This document shows positions 9,914 through 21,709 of a DNA stretch of 64,000 nucleotides, piece by piece. Position 1 is the first letter of the stretch, and the number at the start of each line of letters is the position of its first letter. This stretch comes from Astragalus membranaceus (lineage: Eukaryota; Streptophyta; Magnoliopsida; Fabales; Fabaceae): positions 71,047,784 to 71,111,783 of the forward strand of contig CM076849.1 of NCBI GenBank assembly GCA_039519185.1, written 5' to 3'. A model generated the notes under the pieces. The model was not told the origin of the DNA, made no database searches, and saw only the letters and a list, made by a program, of their open reading frames with translations. The position numbers were made by a program, and so were the translations under genes.

Positions 9914-12241
9914 CAATTTCCTTAAATAATAAAAACACAATTCATAATAATATTAAATACTAAAGCGATAAAACATTTCTTTGAATACAGTAACAATAAT
10001 GACCTTAAATATTTTATTGAAAATACAACATGAATCCCGATGTCACATTATCAGAGCAATTATCGTTTGATCCAAATACATAAAAAGAGACTAACATCGT
10101 CGCGTAGTATCATTTGGTAAGTTGCTGGGTGATCCGTAGTGATCACATCTCCACCGTTGCACAATCGTAGGAGACTACTCCAATGACACCTGTAACTCAA
10201 TCTAAAAAGTGGTGCACGGATGAGAAAGAGCGTCCAAACCATATAAGGAACATAAGACCGAAACTAAAACAGCAAAGACTATCACATAACAAAGAAACAA
10301 TCAACAGTAGTGGATACAACTTTCATAACACGCATGCACAAACAATCCTTAACTAATCTTCAGCTAATCCTAGTGTCGTGACCTCACGTATGGCCCTAGG
10401 ACTACAAACAACAACAACAACATGATCAGGATACCTTGCCAGATACTGCCTTACAATCATCAACAACAACAACAACAATAGGACCATGATACCTTGCCCG
10501 AACGGGATACCTTGCCCGATAACGCTCTACGACGAACAACAATAGGACCGGGATACCTTGCCCGAACGGGATACCTTACTTGATAATGCCCTACAAAGAA
10601 CAACAGGACCGGGATACCATGCCCGAACGGGATACATTTCCCGATAATGCCCTGAAGAACAATAAGGAGAGGACTATGAGGACCGGGATACCTTGCCCGA
10701 ACGGGATACGTTGCCCGATAATGCCCTACTGACAACAACAATGACGACGACAACAACAAGATGGATACGCATGGACCTAATCTGATGCGATATCTCACAA
10801 CGACAACAACGGCAACAACGACGACAACGAGAACGACGATGACAACAACAACACCACCACCTATCACAATCACCATCCTTTGAGGTACGGCTCGCCCATA
10901 CTGCAGCGAGTCCTTGCCCATACTGCGACAAGGTTGCTTAAACATCATCACCATCAACTTCCCTAAGAACTCCTACGTTCGAGGGTATCATCAACAACTA
11001 GGGGTCATTTGTTCTATAATTATCATCTCGGGTATCACCATACAACTAGGGGGTCACTATAGTCATCATCTCTGGTCATAACTATTACCCAAGTCCCTGA
11101 TAATTCTATATAATAACGTCATCCTTATATTCATATGTAGTCGTTTTGATTCAATGCCTCTAATTCCAACTTCACCCGTTACTTGATATTTCATAAGGCT
11201 CCTATAACTCTTATTGTCTCATGTCACTGGTGATCTATGACTAGTTCGGCACGTCATTACGTCACTAAGAATTATTCCCAAAGTCAATTATCATATTTTT
11301 CGTTGCTATAATGTATTTACTAACTGACTAGTCATGTCTCCAGGTTCTTCCTTAGTCTCAATCCTATTAACCATTCTCTATTATTTATTAATACCTTGCA
11401 CATTATCTTTAGACACTAATCCTTATAGTTACTCCGCTTTAACTCTAAGTTCACCCCGACTATCAACTTAACTCTATGGTCATATGTCGACTCTTCGTTC
11501 CTCACATGTTAATTAAATTGTCATTAAACATACAATTGCCTTCATTCCCTAAACTCGGTACAATAGCTACAATCATCTAAATCATATAGTTACAGTCATC
11601 CAAGTCATATATTTACAGTCATTCAATTATTTATGGTCATCGAGTTATTTACAGTCATCCGAATTGAATAAATCGAATAATAATAAATAATAAATACAAA
11701 CAAATAAGAATAGCGATAATCAATACTATTACAGTCCTATCCTCTATTCCCCATATAGAATAGAAACGAGAGTTAAACGAAACAAAAAGGGAGACCGAAA
11801 GACGTCTCACCGGAACAACAGGTCGCGAGGGGTCCGACGTCAACTTCACTGAAACGAAAGAAGGACTAGTGCCGTTTGAAGGTTTGGATTCGTAGAATCC
11901 GAAAACGGTGTCCGTTATTCGAATAGCCGACCGTGGTAGTCAGAATGTAGGAATTATAGTCCTCCTTGAGCTAAAATACGCAACACATCGTGCTTCTTTT
12001 GATGAAACAGAGGTTGGAAACAGGTTCATGGGGAAATTTCGTGTTGGGGTGGTGAAGTTTGAGACCCAACGGTGGCTTAACGAGTGAGATCATGCAATTC
12101 AATCTCTATATTTAAAAAAAAACACTCATTCAGCTAACCTTAACGTTACTGCTGGTGAGGTGATATTTATTCACTTCTTTCTTTTTAGTTTTTAAATATT
12201 ATAAGGTAATATATGACCACCATAACTAAATAAATTATTAT
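9914..12241 (-). mobile_element. Tekay-like LTR, family B, left part
   Basis: This is AT-rich LTR-type sequence with an internal tandem-repeat block. It continues at 33959-34107, where it ends in the canonical GGGGTGTTACA terminus against copia sequence. The two parts are separated by the LINE, whose 17-bp target duplication proves they were once contiguous. Together they make about 2.5 kb. The expected TGTAAC terminus at the left is missing and no 5-bp target duplication is found, so the left edge was probably deleted together with some copia sequence. No primer site adjoins the right end, so it behaves as a solo LTR. Orientation is inferred from similarity to the chromovirus LTR ends. Confidence 0.65.
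10485..10730. repeat. Tandem repeats in family-B LTR
   Basis: About four diverged copies of a 60-75-bp unit contain GGGATACCTTGCCCGAACGG, CCCGATAATGCCCTA and ACAACAA. The long frames predicted across this block on the minus strand are by-products of the repeat. Confidence 0.75.
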
Positions 12242-12258
12242 AAAAACATACTCTAATA
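12242..12258. repeat. LINE target-site duplication, left copy
   Basis: AAAAACATACTCTAATA occurs here and, identically, at 33942-33958. The two copies bracket the complete LINE. Confidence 0.95.
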
Positions 12259-12424
12259 TTTTTTTTTAAACAAAGGAAAGGAGCCTCGTTAAAACCTTCT
12301 GATGCAAAACCCTCCTTACGGATAAAAACATCAAGAAGGAAAGAGTACTCCCCCCGATTTCATTAAAACAAAACAAAAATTACAAAAAGCAAGGGGGGAC
12401 ATAAATCAAAACCCTTGCACAAAA

Positions 12425-15400
12425 TTAATTCTTAAAACGAAAATAAGGAAGAGCAACTCTATTATGATGAAAATCATCCCTGATAAAATTGGGAATACTG
12501 TTCCACCACTTAAACCCTGACAAAGTTACCCCATGAGATGCGATCTTATCAGCACAGTGGTTTCCTTCCCTATAAACATGAGAACAAATGAACGACATGG
12601 ACTTGAGAATATCCATGCAGTTACGCCAGCGAATTCGGAGATTCCAAGGCACAATGGAATTCGAAGAGAAAGCCATAATAGCAAGTTGAGAGTCACTTTC
12701 AATCCAAAGACGATGCCAACCTTTCTTATAGGCCACCTCAATGGCAACTATGACACCCACTAATTCCGCTTGAAGAGCGTAATTAATACCAATGGGAAGG
12801 GCAAAACAACCAAGAGAGTCAGCATTTCTATCACGAAAAATGCCCCCACAGGCAGCTAAACCAGGAGAGCCCCTAGCAGCGCCATCAATATTACATTTCA
12901 CCCAAAAGCAGGGACGGGACTTCCAAAGGACTTCGATAATCTCAGGAGCATTACGAGGTTTACCAGCCACTGAAAAAGCCTTAAGAATCGCAAAGTCCGG
13001 CATAGACGCAGAAGTGGATCCGTTGCTAAGAGTACCCGAGAGATTCACATTTGCAGTAATCACATTTTTCAGGAAAGTGGGCACTATCTTTTAATTGTCA
13101 AAGCGAAGCTTATTTCGAGCGTGCCAAATAGCCCAAAAGACAATAATAACAGCAGTAGTCACCACATCCCGCACCTGGTCAGACATGGGGCGCAAGCAAA
13201 CCTCGATAATCGTTTCAGGGGAGGAAGTGATAATATTAAAAGCGATCTTACCACTAAGCCAGGACCAAAGATTCTTGGCGAAAGAGCAATGACAGAAAAG
13301 ATGCAGCGTAGACTCATAGTCTGCGTCACAAAGACTACACATGGAAACTGTGCAATAGCCACGGCTTCTAAGATTCTCATCAGTAGGCATACGTTTGTGA
13401 AGGATGCGCCAGATAAGAAAAGATTTTGATGGCGGGATAGCAGTGCGCCAAATATTCTTGCACCAATTAATAGACTGTCTAATAGGACGATAAAAAAGAT
13501 AAGCAGATTTAAAATTAAGCGTACGATCAGTAGAATTTTTCCAAAGCAACTGATCCGGAGAGTCAAAAGTAGGGATGTCTTTAGCGCGAAGCAGCATAGC
13601 CAATTGAGGAAACCGATTGTCTAAAGAAGAAGGAATACACCATTGCCCATTCTGAATGAAATCGCAAACTCCGGCTTTGAGTAAGTGATGAAGATGCTCA
13701 GGGACATTGAGAAGGGAGGCCAGGGGATCTGACACCCAGGGGTCAAGCCAAAAGTTGACACAGTCACCCTTACCAATTTGCCAAATGCAGTTGTCTTGAA
13801 TGGTGGAGAGATTAACTCGCAAATCACTCCAAAGAGAAGAGCTAATATGATAAGAGATCGGAATATTATTTCTAAAAACCCGAGATCTCAACAAGACCGC
13901 CCAACTATTCTGGGAAGTGCTGAGCTCCCAGCTAAGCTTGAGACAGGCAGCCTTATTAATTTCTTTGAGAGATCTAATCCCTAGACCGCCCTTAACAGTA
14001 GGACTACAAACCTTCTGCCACGCCACTGTAACCACTTTACGATGATTAACGTCCCCAGACCAAATAAAGTTTCTGATCCAAGAGTCCACCATGTTAAGCA
14101 AAGAAGTGGGCCATCTGTAAATCATAAAGCTGTAAACTAACATACTTTGGATAACCGACTTGACCAGCTGGGCTCTTCCGGTGATAGAGAGAAGGGAAGC
14201 TTTCCAAGCTGAGAGCTTGGCTTTAATCCTGTCAGCAATAGGCATAAGATAAGCAGGTTTAGGTTTCCCTTTGAAAATAGGGATTCCCAAGTAAGTGAAA
14301 GGAAGCTGGCCAATAGAGAAACCAAGCAGGTCAGCAATACGACGCTAGCGGTTAATTGGATTTGCTCCCAAATAAACAGTAGATTTTCTAGAGTTAACAA
14401 TCTGACCTGAAGCTTCGCCATATTTTGTGAAGAAGGTGATAAGAGTTTAAAGATTTCTCTGGGAAGCTCTGCAAAAAATCATAATATCATCAGCATAAAG
14501 AATATGAGAGGGAACCTGAGTGCCTCTTGGACCATTGATTAACTGAACATCCCCATCATTCACCATCTTGGATATGCCCCTGCTCAGAACCTCCTCTGCC
14601 AGGCAAAAGAGCAAGGGAGAAAGAGGGTCACCTTGGCGCACCCCACGCTTGCAGCTAAAGAAACCAGAGGGCTTGCCATTAAATGAAATAGAAAGCTTAG
14701 CAGAATGCAATAGGACATTAACCCAGTCGCAAAACTTGTTGTTAAACCCAAACGCCTTGAGGACTCTAAGAAGAAAAAGCCAATCTAAAGTGTCAAAAGC
14801 TTTCGTAACATCCACTTTTAAAGCCATATTACCACCATAAGATCTTTTTTGAAGCATATTGATAGCTTCAGAGGTTAAGCAAATGCATTCTGATATGTTT
14901 CTACCCTGAATGAAACCCCGCTGCTGAGAGGAGACAATACGGGGAGCAATTTTGGACAGACGGTCCGCAAGCACCTTAGTAATAATCTTAAATTTGAAGT
15001 TTGCAAGGGCAATAGGCCGAAATTTCTCAATTCTGTCAGCCCCGTTAATTTTTGGAATAAGCACCACCAAATTAGAATTTAAATTAGGGAGCAGCCAACC
15101 ATTTTTGAAGAATTGTTGAACCGCTTTCACCATATCCTCTGAAACTATATCCCAGAAATGTTGAAAGAAGAAAGCACCAAAGCCATCCGGGCCAGGGGCA
15201 CCGTTAGAGTTCATTGAAAAAATAGCAAGCTCGATTTCGTCCATATTAGGAATGCTGGTGAGCATTAAGTTCTCATCCCCTGTAACAAGATTAGGAATGA
15301 CATCTTCCACCATACCATTATCAATACACTGGTTGTTAGAGGAGAATATATTTTTAAAATAATTAACAACATGAGCTTCAATATCAGTAGAAGAAGTAAG

Positions 15401-16558
15401 AAGAGTGTCACCATGATTCAGGGTAGTAATCTGCTTGGTAATTTGTCTAATCTTGACCATTTGATGAAAGAAGGAAGTGTTACGATCACCATGAGTCTGC
15501 CAATTTAGGCTAGATTTTTCAAGCCAAAAATCCTCCTGGGAAGCTAAAGCTTGCTGTAACTCAAGCTGGTGAACTTTTTCTTGCTCAATTAGGGTCTCCG
15601 AGTAGCCATGTATATCAATCTGCGCCTGCACATGATCCAGGGCTGTCGTTGCCACTTGCACCCTAAGATTAACGTCCCCAATGACATATTTATTCCAAGC
15701 CTTAAGCTTTATCTTAAGGTTCTTAAGCTTTTGACTAAGGACTACCATAGGGGAACCAATTACAGGGGCTTGCCAGGCCTCTTTAATCAAATTCAAACAA
15801 TCAGGGTGACTCGCCCAGGTGCGAAGGAACTTAAAAGAAGAGGGGTGAGTACCACCTGCAATCTGAAGATCAAGCAATAAAGGGAAATGATCAGACTTAG
15901 ATTTAGTAAGAGTAGAGCAGGAGATACCTGTATAAAAAGAGAAGTAATCATCATTGCAAATAGCCCGATCAAGCCTTTTCTCGGTGAAAGCCCCGCCTTT
16001 ACGGCCGTTAGACCAAGTGTACTGAACTTCCCTGGTCGGAAGGTGAATCAAGTTGTTCAAGTTGGACCAATTTTGGAAGTCCTCACAAGCAATTTTGGAG
16101 GGGTTGCCACTGCCCCTATATTCATGAGAGCCCAAGACAGCATTCCAATCACCAATAAAACACCAAGGGATTTTGTGAATATGCTGGAGAATACTAAGAT
16201 CCTGCCACAGATAACACCTACCGAGATAGTTACAAGAAGCATAGATAGCAGAAATACCAACAGTAGTGTTGTTGATCTCAATGGTAAAAGAGACCTGTTG
16301 ATCAGAACAAGCGATGACAGTAGGATTGAAAGAGTCCGAACAGGCACACCAGAGATTAGGAATTAAATTATTTCTATCATTTGTAGCAAAGACCTTCATA
16401 CCCAGCGTAGACCAGAATCTGCTAGGAAAATCATCTTGAGAACACCAAGGCTCAGCAACAAAAATGAAATCAGGCTTGTTGGAGATACAAATCCTTTTGA
16501 GAGCTAATCTTGTGGGGGGATTAGCAAGGCCCCTTGAATTCCAATAAAGGCACTTCAT
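12425..16558 (-). pseudogene. LINE ORF2: endonuclease, reverse transcriptase, zf-RVT, RNase H
   Basis: A single reading frame of 1378 codons runs from ATG at 16556-16558 to 12425. It is broken only by three in-frame stops: TAA at 14447-14449, TAG at 14345-14347 and TAA at 13091-13093. Domains in order: apurinic-type endonuclease (LYWNSRG near residue 4, FIGDWNAVL, SDHFPLLLDL), reverse transcriptase (RPIALANF, GFIQGRNI, VDVTKAFD, RQGDPLSP, YADDIMIF near residue 690), the post-RT zf-RVT segment (CSLCDADYESTLHLFCHCSFAKNLW), and a C-terminal RNase H (KCNIDGAARG, AELVGVIVA, IESDSQLA) as known in many plant L1 elements. The start overlaps the ORF1 stop as ATGA. No frameshift is present. Enzyme activity would need all three stops to be absent. 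Confidence 0.93.
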
Positions 16559-17200
16559 TGGGCAAGACTTTGAGAGCCTGCCCTAGAACGGGTGATAATC
16601 GGAGAAGCAGCTTTCTTTTTCTTTTGCAGCCGTTTCTTTTGGGATTTCGTGAGCACTGTTTCAAACTCCGAGTCCTCTGGCTGAACAACGTCATTCACCA
16701 GAGAATCCTCCTCCTCAACAAAGGCTGCCCAAGGATGCTTAATAATGTTCAAATCAGCTATCACCTCATGGGTAGCTTCTTGGTCAGCAATCACTTGAAC
16801 CTGATTCCTGTCAAACTCATATATGGTTCCAACTTGAGAATCGTTGACCAAAATTTGATCTGGGGAAGCCTCGTTATGCGATATTGTTGGGGAAATGCCG
16901 CTCGGAGAGCCTGTTTCAATATGGTTAGAAATAAAGCCAAGTAGAGGTTACCACCTGAACCATCATGAGGAGCATTATCAATGCCTCCAAACTGATTTGG
17001 AAATTCAATCTCTCTAATAGAGAGGACCCCCCCGGTGGGCTGTCATTATTCTCATTAGCACCATTTGAGTTAATGAATTCCTTGTCAGCAGCAATTTCCT
17101 TTTGAGTATCTCTACCTGCATCATGATCATTATTGTTAACGATAACTACATTATCATTAGAGGGAGCCATACCTTTCACGTGATTTACATCAACACCGTC
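16555..17200 (-). pseudogene. LINE ORF1, C-terminal part
   Basis: This is the continuation of ORF1 left of the chromovirus insertion. The minus strand reads an acidic, Asn-rich linker (VVIVNNNDHDAGRD) and, after an apparent frameshift between about 16925 and 16851, a Lys-rich end (KSQKKRLQKKKKAASP). It stops at TGA 16555-16557, overlapping the ORF2 ATG by the shared bases of ATGA. The basic tail is compatible with nucleic-acid binding. The N-terminal part is at 32651-33593. Confidence 0.75.
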
Positions 17201-17205
17201 AGACG
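17201..17205. repeat. Chromovirus target-site duplication AGACG, left
   Basis: AGACG precedes the TG of the left LTR and is repeated at 32646-32650 immediately after the right LTR. Confidence 0.95.
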
Positions 17206-19338
17206 TGTAACACCCTGATATTTTCATTTGTTAAAAACACCCGAGTGCACTTTAAACATACATCAGAGATAATATTTCCTGCTCAGATACTGATTACCAC
17301 TATAAAATTTTTGCTGAAATATAACATGACTGTCTTATACACACGTAAGACCATACGGTTCTCAGACCGTAAACTGTCAGCAACTGTGGTAGTCAGAATC
17401 ATACAAGAAAGCGGAATGAAAGACAAACATGACACTAATGTCTTAGTGCTGCGATACATGGACAACAGAAGGAAAATAAACTAAACATAAAGCTAAGTCA
17501 TCATCCATCACTCGGGGCCACCTACTCGTGCCTCTGAGGTTTCTTCTGTCCCTGTTTATCTGTAAAACAACAACATTTAAACAGTGAGATACAATCTCAG
17601 TGAGTTCTACCGAGACCCCTACTAACACTCTCGGTTCAGTTATTAGATCTTTTATACTTAACACGACACCGACTGCAAAACATTGCTAACCCCGGTATGT
17701 CGTAAAACAAGCAAAGTACGGCACCGACTGCGGAACATCGCTAACCCCGGTGTATCGTACAACAAACAAAGTACGGCACCGACTGCAGAACATTGCTAAC
17801 CCCGGTGTATCGTACAATAATCTTTAACATAACACCGACTGCGGAACATCGCTAACCCTGGTGAACCCCCTACCAATAGTACATTCTCCTATTGGCATGG
17901 AGCCTAGGGAAGGGGATCATGACTGCCCCGCCTAGTATGTTACACATGGGTCGTCACCCAACTCGATATATAAACATATATCTACAGTACTATGAACCCA
18001 CGGTCCATCAAATCAGACAATCAACGAAACACTTTAATTCCACGTTTTATAAAAATCCAAGTTCACACTCGCACTCTATTTGACCATTTTTCGACACAAT
18101 TTTCAATATCAAAAACAGATCATTTTGCCTTAAAAATAGAATATTCAGTTAGGCCTCTGAATAAGCTTTCCAACGCATCTTAGAACACCTCAATCGGGTT
18201 CCCGGATCAAAAGTTATCGCGAAACGAAAAACAGTGAAAAACTGTTGAAATTCTGTCCAACTGCGCTGAAGTCGCGCCTGGAGCGCGAGTTACGCGCGAA
18301 CTGGCAGAAAGTTCTGCCCAGTTGCGCTGAAGTCGCGCCTGGAGCGCAGGTGAGGCGCGAACAGGCAGAACGGGGGTCTGTTACGACAGATTTTGCGATT
18401 TTCGCGAAATCCGCTATTCCGCTCAATTCCGATCTTTGTTCCGATCAAAAACAGATTTGACAACCAATAAAATGAGTCCAATTCAAACCACAAAATCACT
18501 CAATCCAATCAAAAACTTAATCAAAACGAATTGTATTAAAACGCGACATATTTTCAAATAACGGTTTTCGTTCCAAAAATCTTTCGAAACCAATTGACGT
18601 AAAAACTAATGAGACGCAAAAATATCCTAAGCGTGAGTAAAACTCACCCTTGAAGCGAGAGCCGATATCGAACCGAATTTGCCGAGACGTCGAAATCACC
18701 GAATCGAACCCAAACAACAACGAACCGCTCCTAACTTCGTTCCGAGCTTCCAATCGCGTTCAATCCGCTCCTAGCTTCGATCCTAAGCATAACCCAATCA
18801 CCAACACAACCTATTAATCCTTGATTTCAACAAATTTCTCCACAAAACCCTCAATTTTCGAAGTCAAATAGAAGGGGGAAAAATGGAAGGAAAGCTTACC
18901 AAGTTATGGGGTTATGTTGAGGGAGAGGAGGTGATGAAGATGATGAAGTTTGGAGCTTGGAGGTTGAGGATTCTTCTTCTTCTCTTCCCTTTTTCCTTCT
19001 TCTTTTTCCTTCTTCTTTTCCTTCTTCTTTTCTCTTCTTCCTTTCTCTGTTTCAGCGCTTCCTTTCTCTTTTCTTTCTTTCCTTTCTTTTTCTTTTATTT
19101 AACACACACACACATATTTATTTAATTAATAAATAAGTGGTGGCGTGGTCCAATTACCATATTGACCCAAATTCCTTATCTCGATTCCAAAACTTCCTTG
19201 GTCCGTATTATTCGGTCAACGACCCTGTGACAGCCAATAATTAATTTTAGCACCCAATAATTTTACCAATTAAGTACCAAATTAATTCAATTGGGTTTAC
19301 TTCCAAATAATTCGATTAATTATTTTGGGGATGTTACA
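17206..19338 (-). repeat. Chromovirus 3' LTR (2133 bp)
   Basis: Begins TGTAACACCC and ends GGATGTTACA on the plus strand. It matches 30512-32645 with, by eye, one substitution and one single-base length difference near 17868-17880. It contains four copies of a 58-60-bp unit with CACCGACTGC...CTAACCCCGG (17661-17867) and a duplicated GC-rich 61-bp unit (about 18245-18375). A polypyrimidine stretch lies at about 18966-19095. Confidence 0.95.
17661..17867. repeat. Four tandem copies in chromovirus LTR
   Basis: Unit of about 58-60 bp containing ACACCGACTGC, GAACATCGCTAACCCCGG and a GTATCGTA tail. The same block occurs at 30968-31174. Confidence 0.85.
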
Positions 19339-19352
19339 TTCTCCCCAACTTG
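19339..19352 (-). promoter_or_regulatory. Chromovirus polypurine tract
   Basis: The minus strand reads CAAGTTGGGGAGAA directly before the TGTAACATCC start of the 3' LTR. This is the expected position and base composition for plus-strand DNA priming. Confidence 0.8.
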
Positions 19353-19388
19353 AAAGAATTTTGTCCTCAAAATTAGACACAACATACC

Positions 19389-19611
19389 TCAAGAGAACAA
19401 ATACGGATACCGAGTCCGCATATCGTCCTCTAACTCCCAAGTAGCTTCCTCGGCGGAAAAACCATCCCATACCACCTTGACAATGGGAATTGACTTTGTC
19501 CGTAACGTCCTCTCGCCACGTTCCATGATGTAATTCGGATTAGGTTGGAAGGACAAGTCCGGTCGAAGATCAATCGTTTCAAAATCTAACGGTTGACTTG
19601 GATCGGGAATG
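19389..19611 (-). CDS. Chromovirus polyprotein C-terminus with chromodomain, cut off by insertion
   Basis: The minus-strand frame reads PDPSQPLDFETIDLRPDLSF, then a chromodomain core: ERGERTLRTKSIPIVKVVWD, followed by EEATWELEDDMR and a YPYLF end. These aromatic and acidic signatures are those of chromodomains that end Tekay/Del integrases and are thought to guide integration to marked chromatin. It is separated from the integrase by the copia element. If one GAATG copy and the copia element are ignored, the frame joins to 26201-30377 without a shift, giving 1464 codons plus stop. Confidence 0.88.
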
Positions 19612-20000
19612 TGTTGAACCAAGGGTAAAACAGTCCTTTATTTTGAATGATAACAAATTACATATATCTACTAATGTTTCACATTGAGCAAAGTGCAGGA
19701 CTTAATTTAAAAGGAAGAAGACTCAAAAAAGGAGAAGCTTGAAGAAGAAGCATTATAAGAAGTTCAAAACCCTATTTTGTGTCTAAGCCTTTTTTAGGAC
19801 TCTTTGTAAAGGTCCTATCACCTAAAGTGTGTGGCACTTTAGCTATTGAGAGAGATGACTTTTCAAAACATGCATGATGCACAAAAATAGTTTTGAAAAA
19901 ATATTTCACAAAATTGCATGCATGCATAAGGTGGCACCTAAACCTAAAAACGATTTTGTGGAAATCAAAAATCATTTTCTATTTTGTTCCAATGGCTATG

Positions 20001-20365
20001 AAATCGATTTATATAATTTATATAGGCTATGAAATCGATTTTAGGCTCACCTATAGGCCAAGAATCGATTTCCTTATCCTATGTTTGAAGCATGTAATCG
20101 ATTTCTACATATTCTCAAGCCAAAGGTAAGAATCGATTTCCTTCTATTTCAAAAGACTATGAAATCGATTTTCAAAGCAATCCTATAGGCTATGAATCGA
20201 TTCCTCCTCATTTTAAACAAAGTAAGAATCGATTCCTACCTTATTCAGGATGTCCTGAAAATCGATTCTCACCTATTTCTAAAGAAACAAACAATCGATT
20301 CTTTTATTTTTTAAAAGCAATGAATCGATTCATCAACATTTTAACTTGATCAATGAATCGATTCT
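20001..20365 (+). promoter_or_regulatory. Array of twelve ATCGAT palindromes upstream of the LTR TATA box
   Basis: Twelve ATCGAT hexamers, mostly in the wider form (G/A)AATCGATT(T/C), are spaced about 20-45 bp apart with unrelated spacers. The last lies about 50 bp upstream of CCTATAAATACC. The position suggests a U3 enhancer. The binding protein is unknown. Confidence 0.7.
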
Positions 20366-20411
20366 TCACTCATATTAAATGCTTTTCAAAAATTTCAACG
20401 GTGCCTAAGCC

Positions 20412-20418
20412 TATAAAT
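20412..20418 (+). promoter_or_regulatory. TATA box of copia 5' LTR
   Basis: TATAAAT within GCCTATAAATACC, followed about 30 bp later by the likely start of the transcript. The 3' LTR has the same box at 24925-24931. Confidence 0.7.
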
Positions 20419-21633
20419 ACCTGGTTGAGCTTCACCTTGAAACCAATCTCTTCATCTCACAATTTCTCTCTATACGATTCTAGATCTATACTTGTGCTTC
20501 ATAGTTTTATTTTGTTAAAAGCTTTTGATTTCGAAATTGTCATATCATTTCCAAAAGCTTTTATGTTTTTATAAATCTAGATCTAAGATCTTGTGCTTCA
20601 TTGTTTTATTTGATAAAAAGTTTTTTGATTTCGAAATTGTCATATTATCTTCAAAAGCTTTTTTATCAATCTAAATTTAAGATCTTGAGCTTCATTGTTT
20701 TGATCTTGTTAAAAGTCTTTTGTTTTTGAAAATCATATTTATCTTCATAAAAGCTTTTTGCAAATCTAAGCTCTCATTGTCATATCAATTGTGAAGCCTT
20801 TGCAAAAGCAAGATCATATTCCATATCATATTTTTAGAGCATCTAAAATCCTAATATCACTCATCTCTCTCAGTTTCTAAACTGACACATTACTAAGAAG
20901 TGATTGGATCCATAGATCTCAATTGTGTAATTCTTATTTTGTTCTAGTGGTTATTTTGAAATCCTGGGCTTTGTACTTGGGTCTCTCAATCAAGTGATTG
21001 AGTTGGTGTTTTTGAAATCCTGGGCTTTGTACTTGGGTCTCTCAATCAGGTGATTGAGTTGGTGTTTTGAAAACCTGGGCTGTGTACTTGGGTCTCTCAA
21101 TAGGGTTATTGAGTTGGTTTAGAAATCCTTAGCAAGAGTGCTTGGGTTCTCAATTCAGGGGAATTGAGATTCACTTATATTAGGGTCGACTGTTTGTATC
21201 AAACTCTCTTCAATATAGTGGTTACTAAGTCCAAGGGTTGAAAAGCCTAAGGCCGAGGACGTAGGGGTTTTATCCCGAACCTCGCTAAATTGCTGTGTCT
21301 CTCTCTCTTCTCTATCTCTTTATATTTTGCACTTTATTTGCTTATAATATTGATATTATCATAACTGCTTATATTATCAAATTCTCAATATAACTGTGCA
21401 AATATATCATATTGTAATCTTTCTTCTTATTATCTATTTTATTGCTGTATACAATATTAATCTGTCCATCATCTCATTCTACTCCTTCTATATTGGTCAA
21501 ATATTATTATTCCGCATTTAATCCAAACCAATATCGAAAAAGTTTTTTTAAATTGAAAAAGAATCCATTAATCACCTATAACCTTATTCACCCCCCTCTA
21601 AGGTTACTTTTATAGACTCTCAAGTCGAACAAG

Positions 21634-21643
21634 TGGTATCAGT
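21634..21643 (+). promoter_or_regulatory. Copia primer-binding site
   Basis: TGGTATCAG follows the LTR end by a few bases, matching initiator tRNA-Met. The match stops after CAG (TAGC instead of AGC), shorter than usual. Confidence 0.75.
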
Positions 21644-21709
21644 AGCTAGTAATTGCTTTAGAGCTTTACATCTCGCAATTTAAATTAATCCTGTTATATA
21701 TCTGTGATT

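Larger units (their letters stand above)
19612..21631 (+). repeat. Copia 5' LTR (2020 bp)
   Basis: Begins TGTTGAACCAAGGG and ends CAAGTCGAACA. It contains twelve ATCGAT motifs (20001-20365), a TATA box (20412-20418) and three copies of a 56-bp unit near 20960-21115. By eye it differs from the 3' LTR by three substitutions and one repeat unit. Confidence 0.93.

Noticed and set aside
10460..10957. 165-codon minus-strand frame with Val-rich and RYP repeats
   Set aside because: It spans the tandem repeat block and simple CAA/CGA repeats of an LTR; no start context or domain.
18883..19125. 80-codon frame ending in a Phe/Leu-rich hydrophobic stretch, also at 32190-32432
   Set aside because: Made by a TTC/TTTC polypyrimidine tract inside the chromovirus LTR; identical copies reflect the LTR pair.
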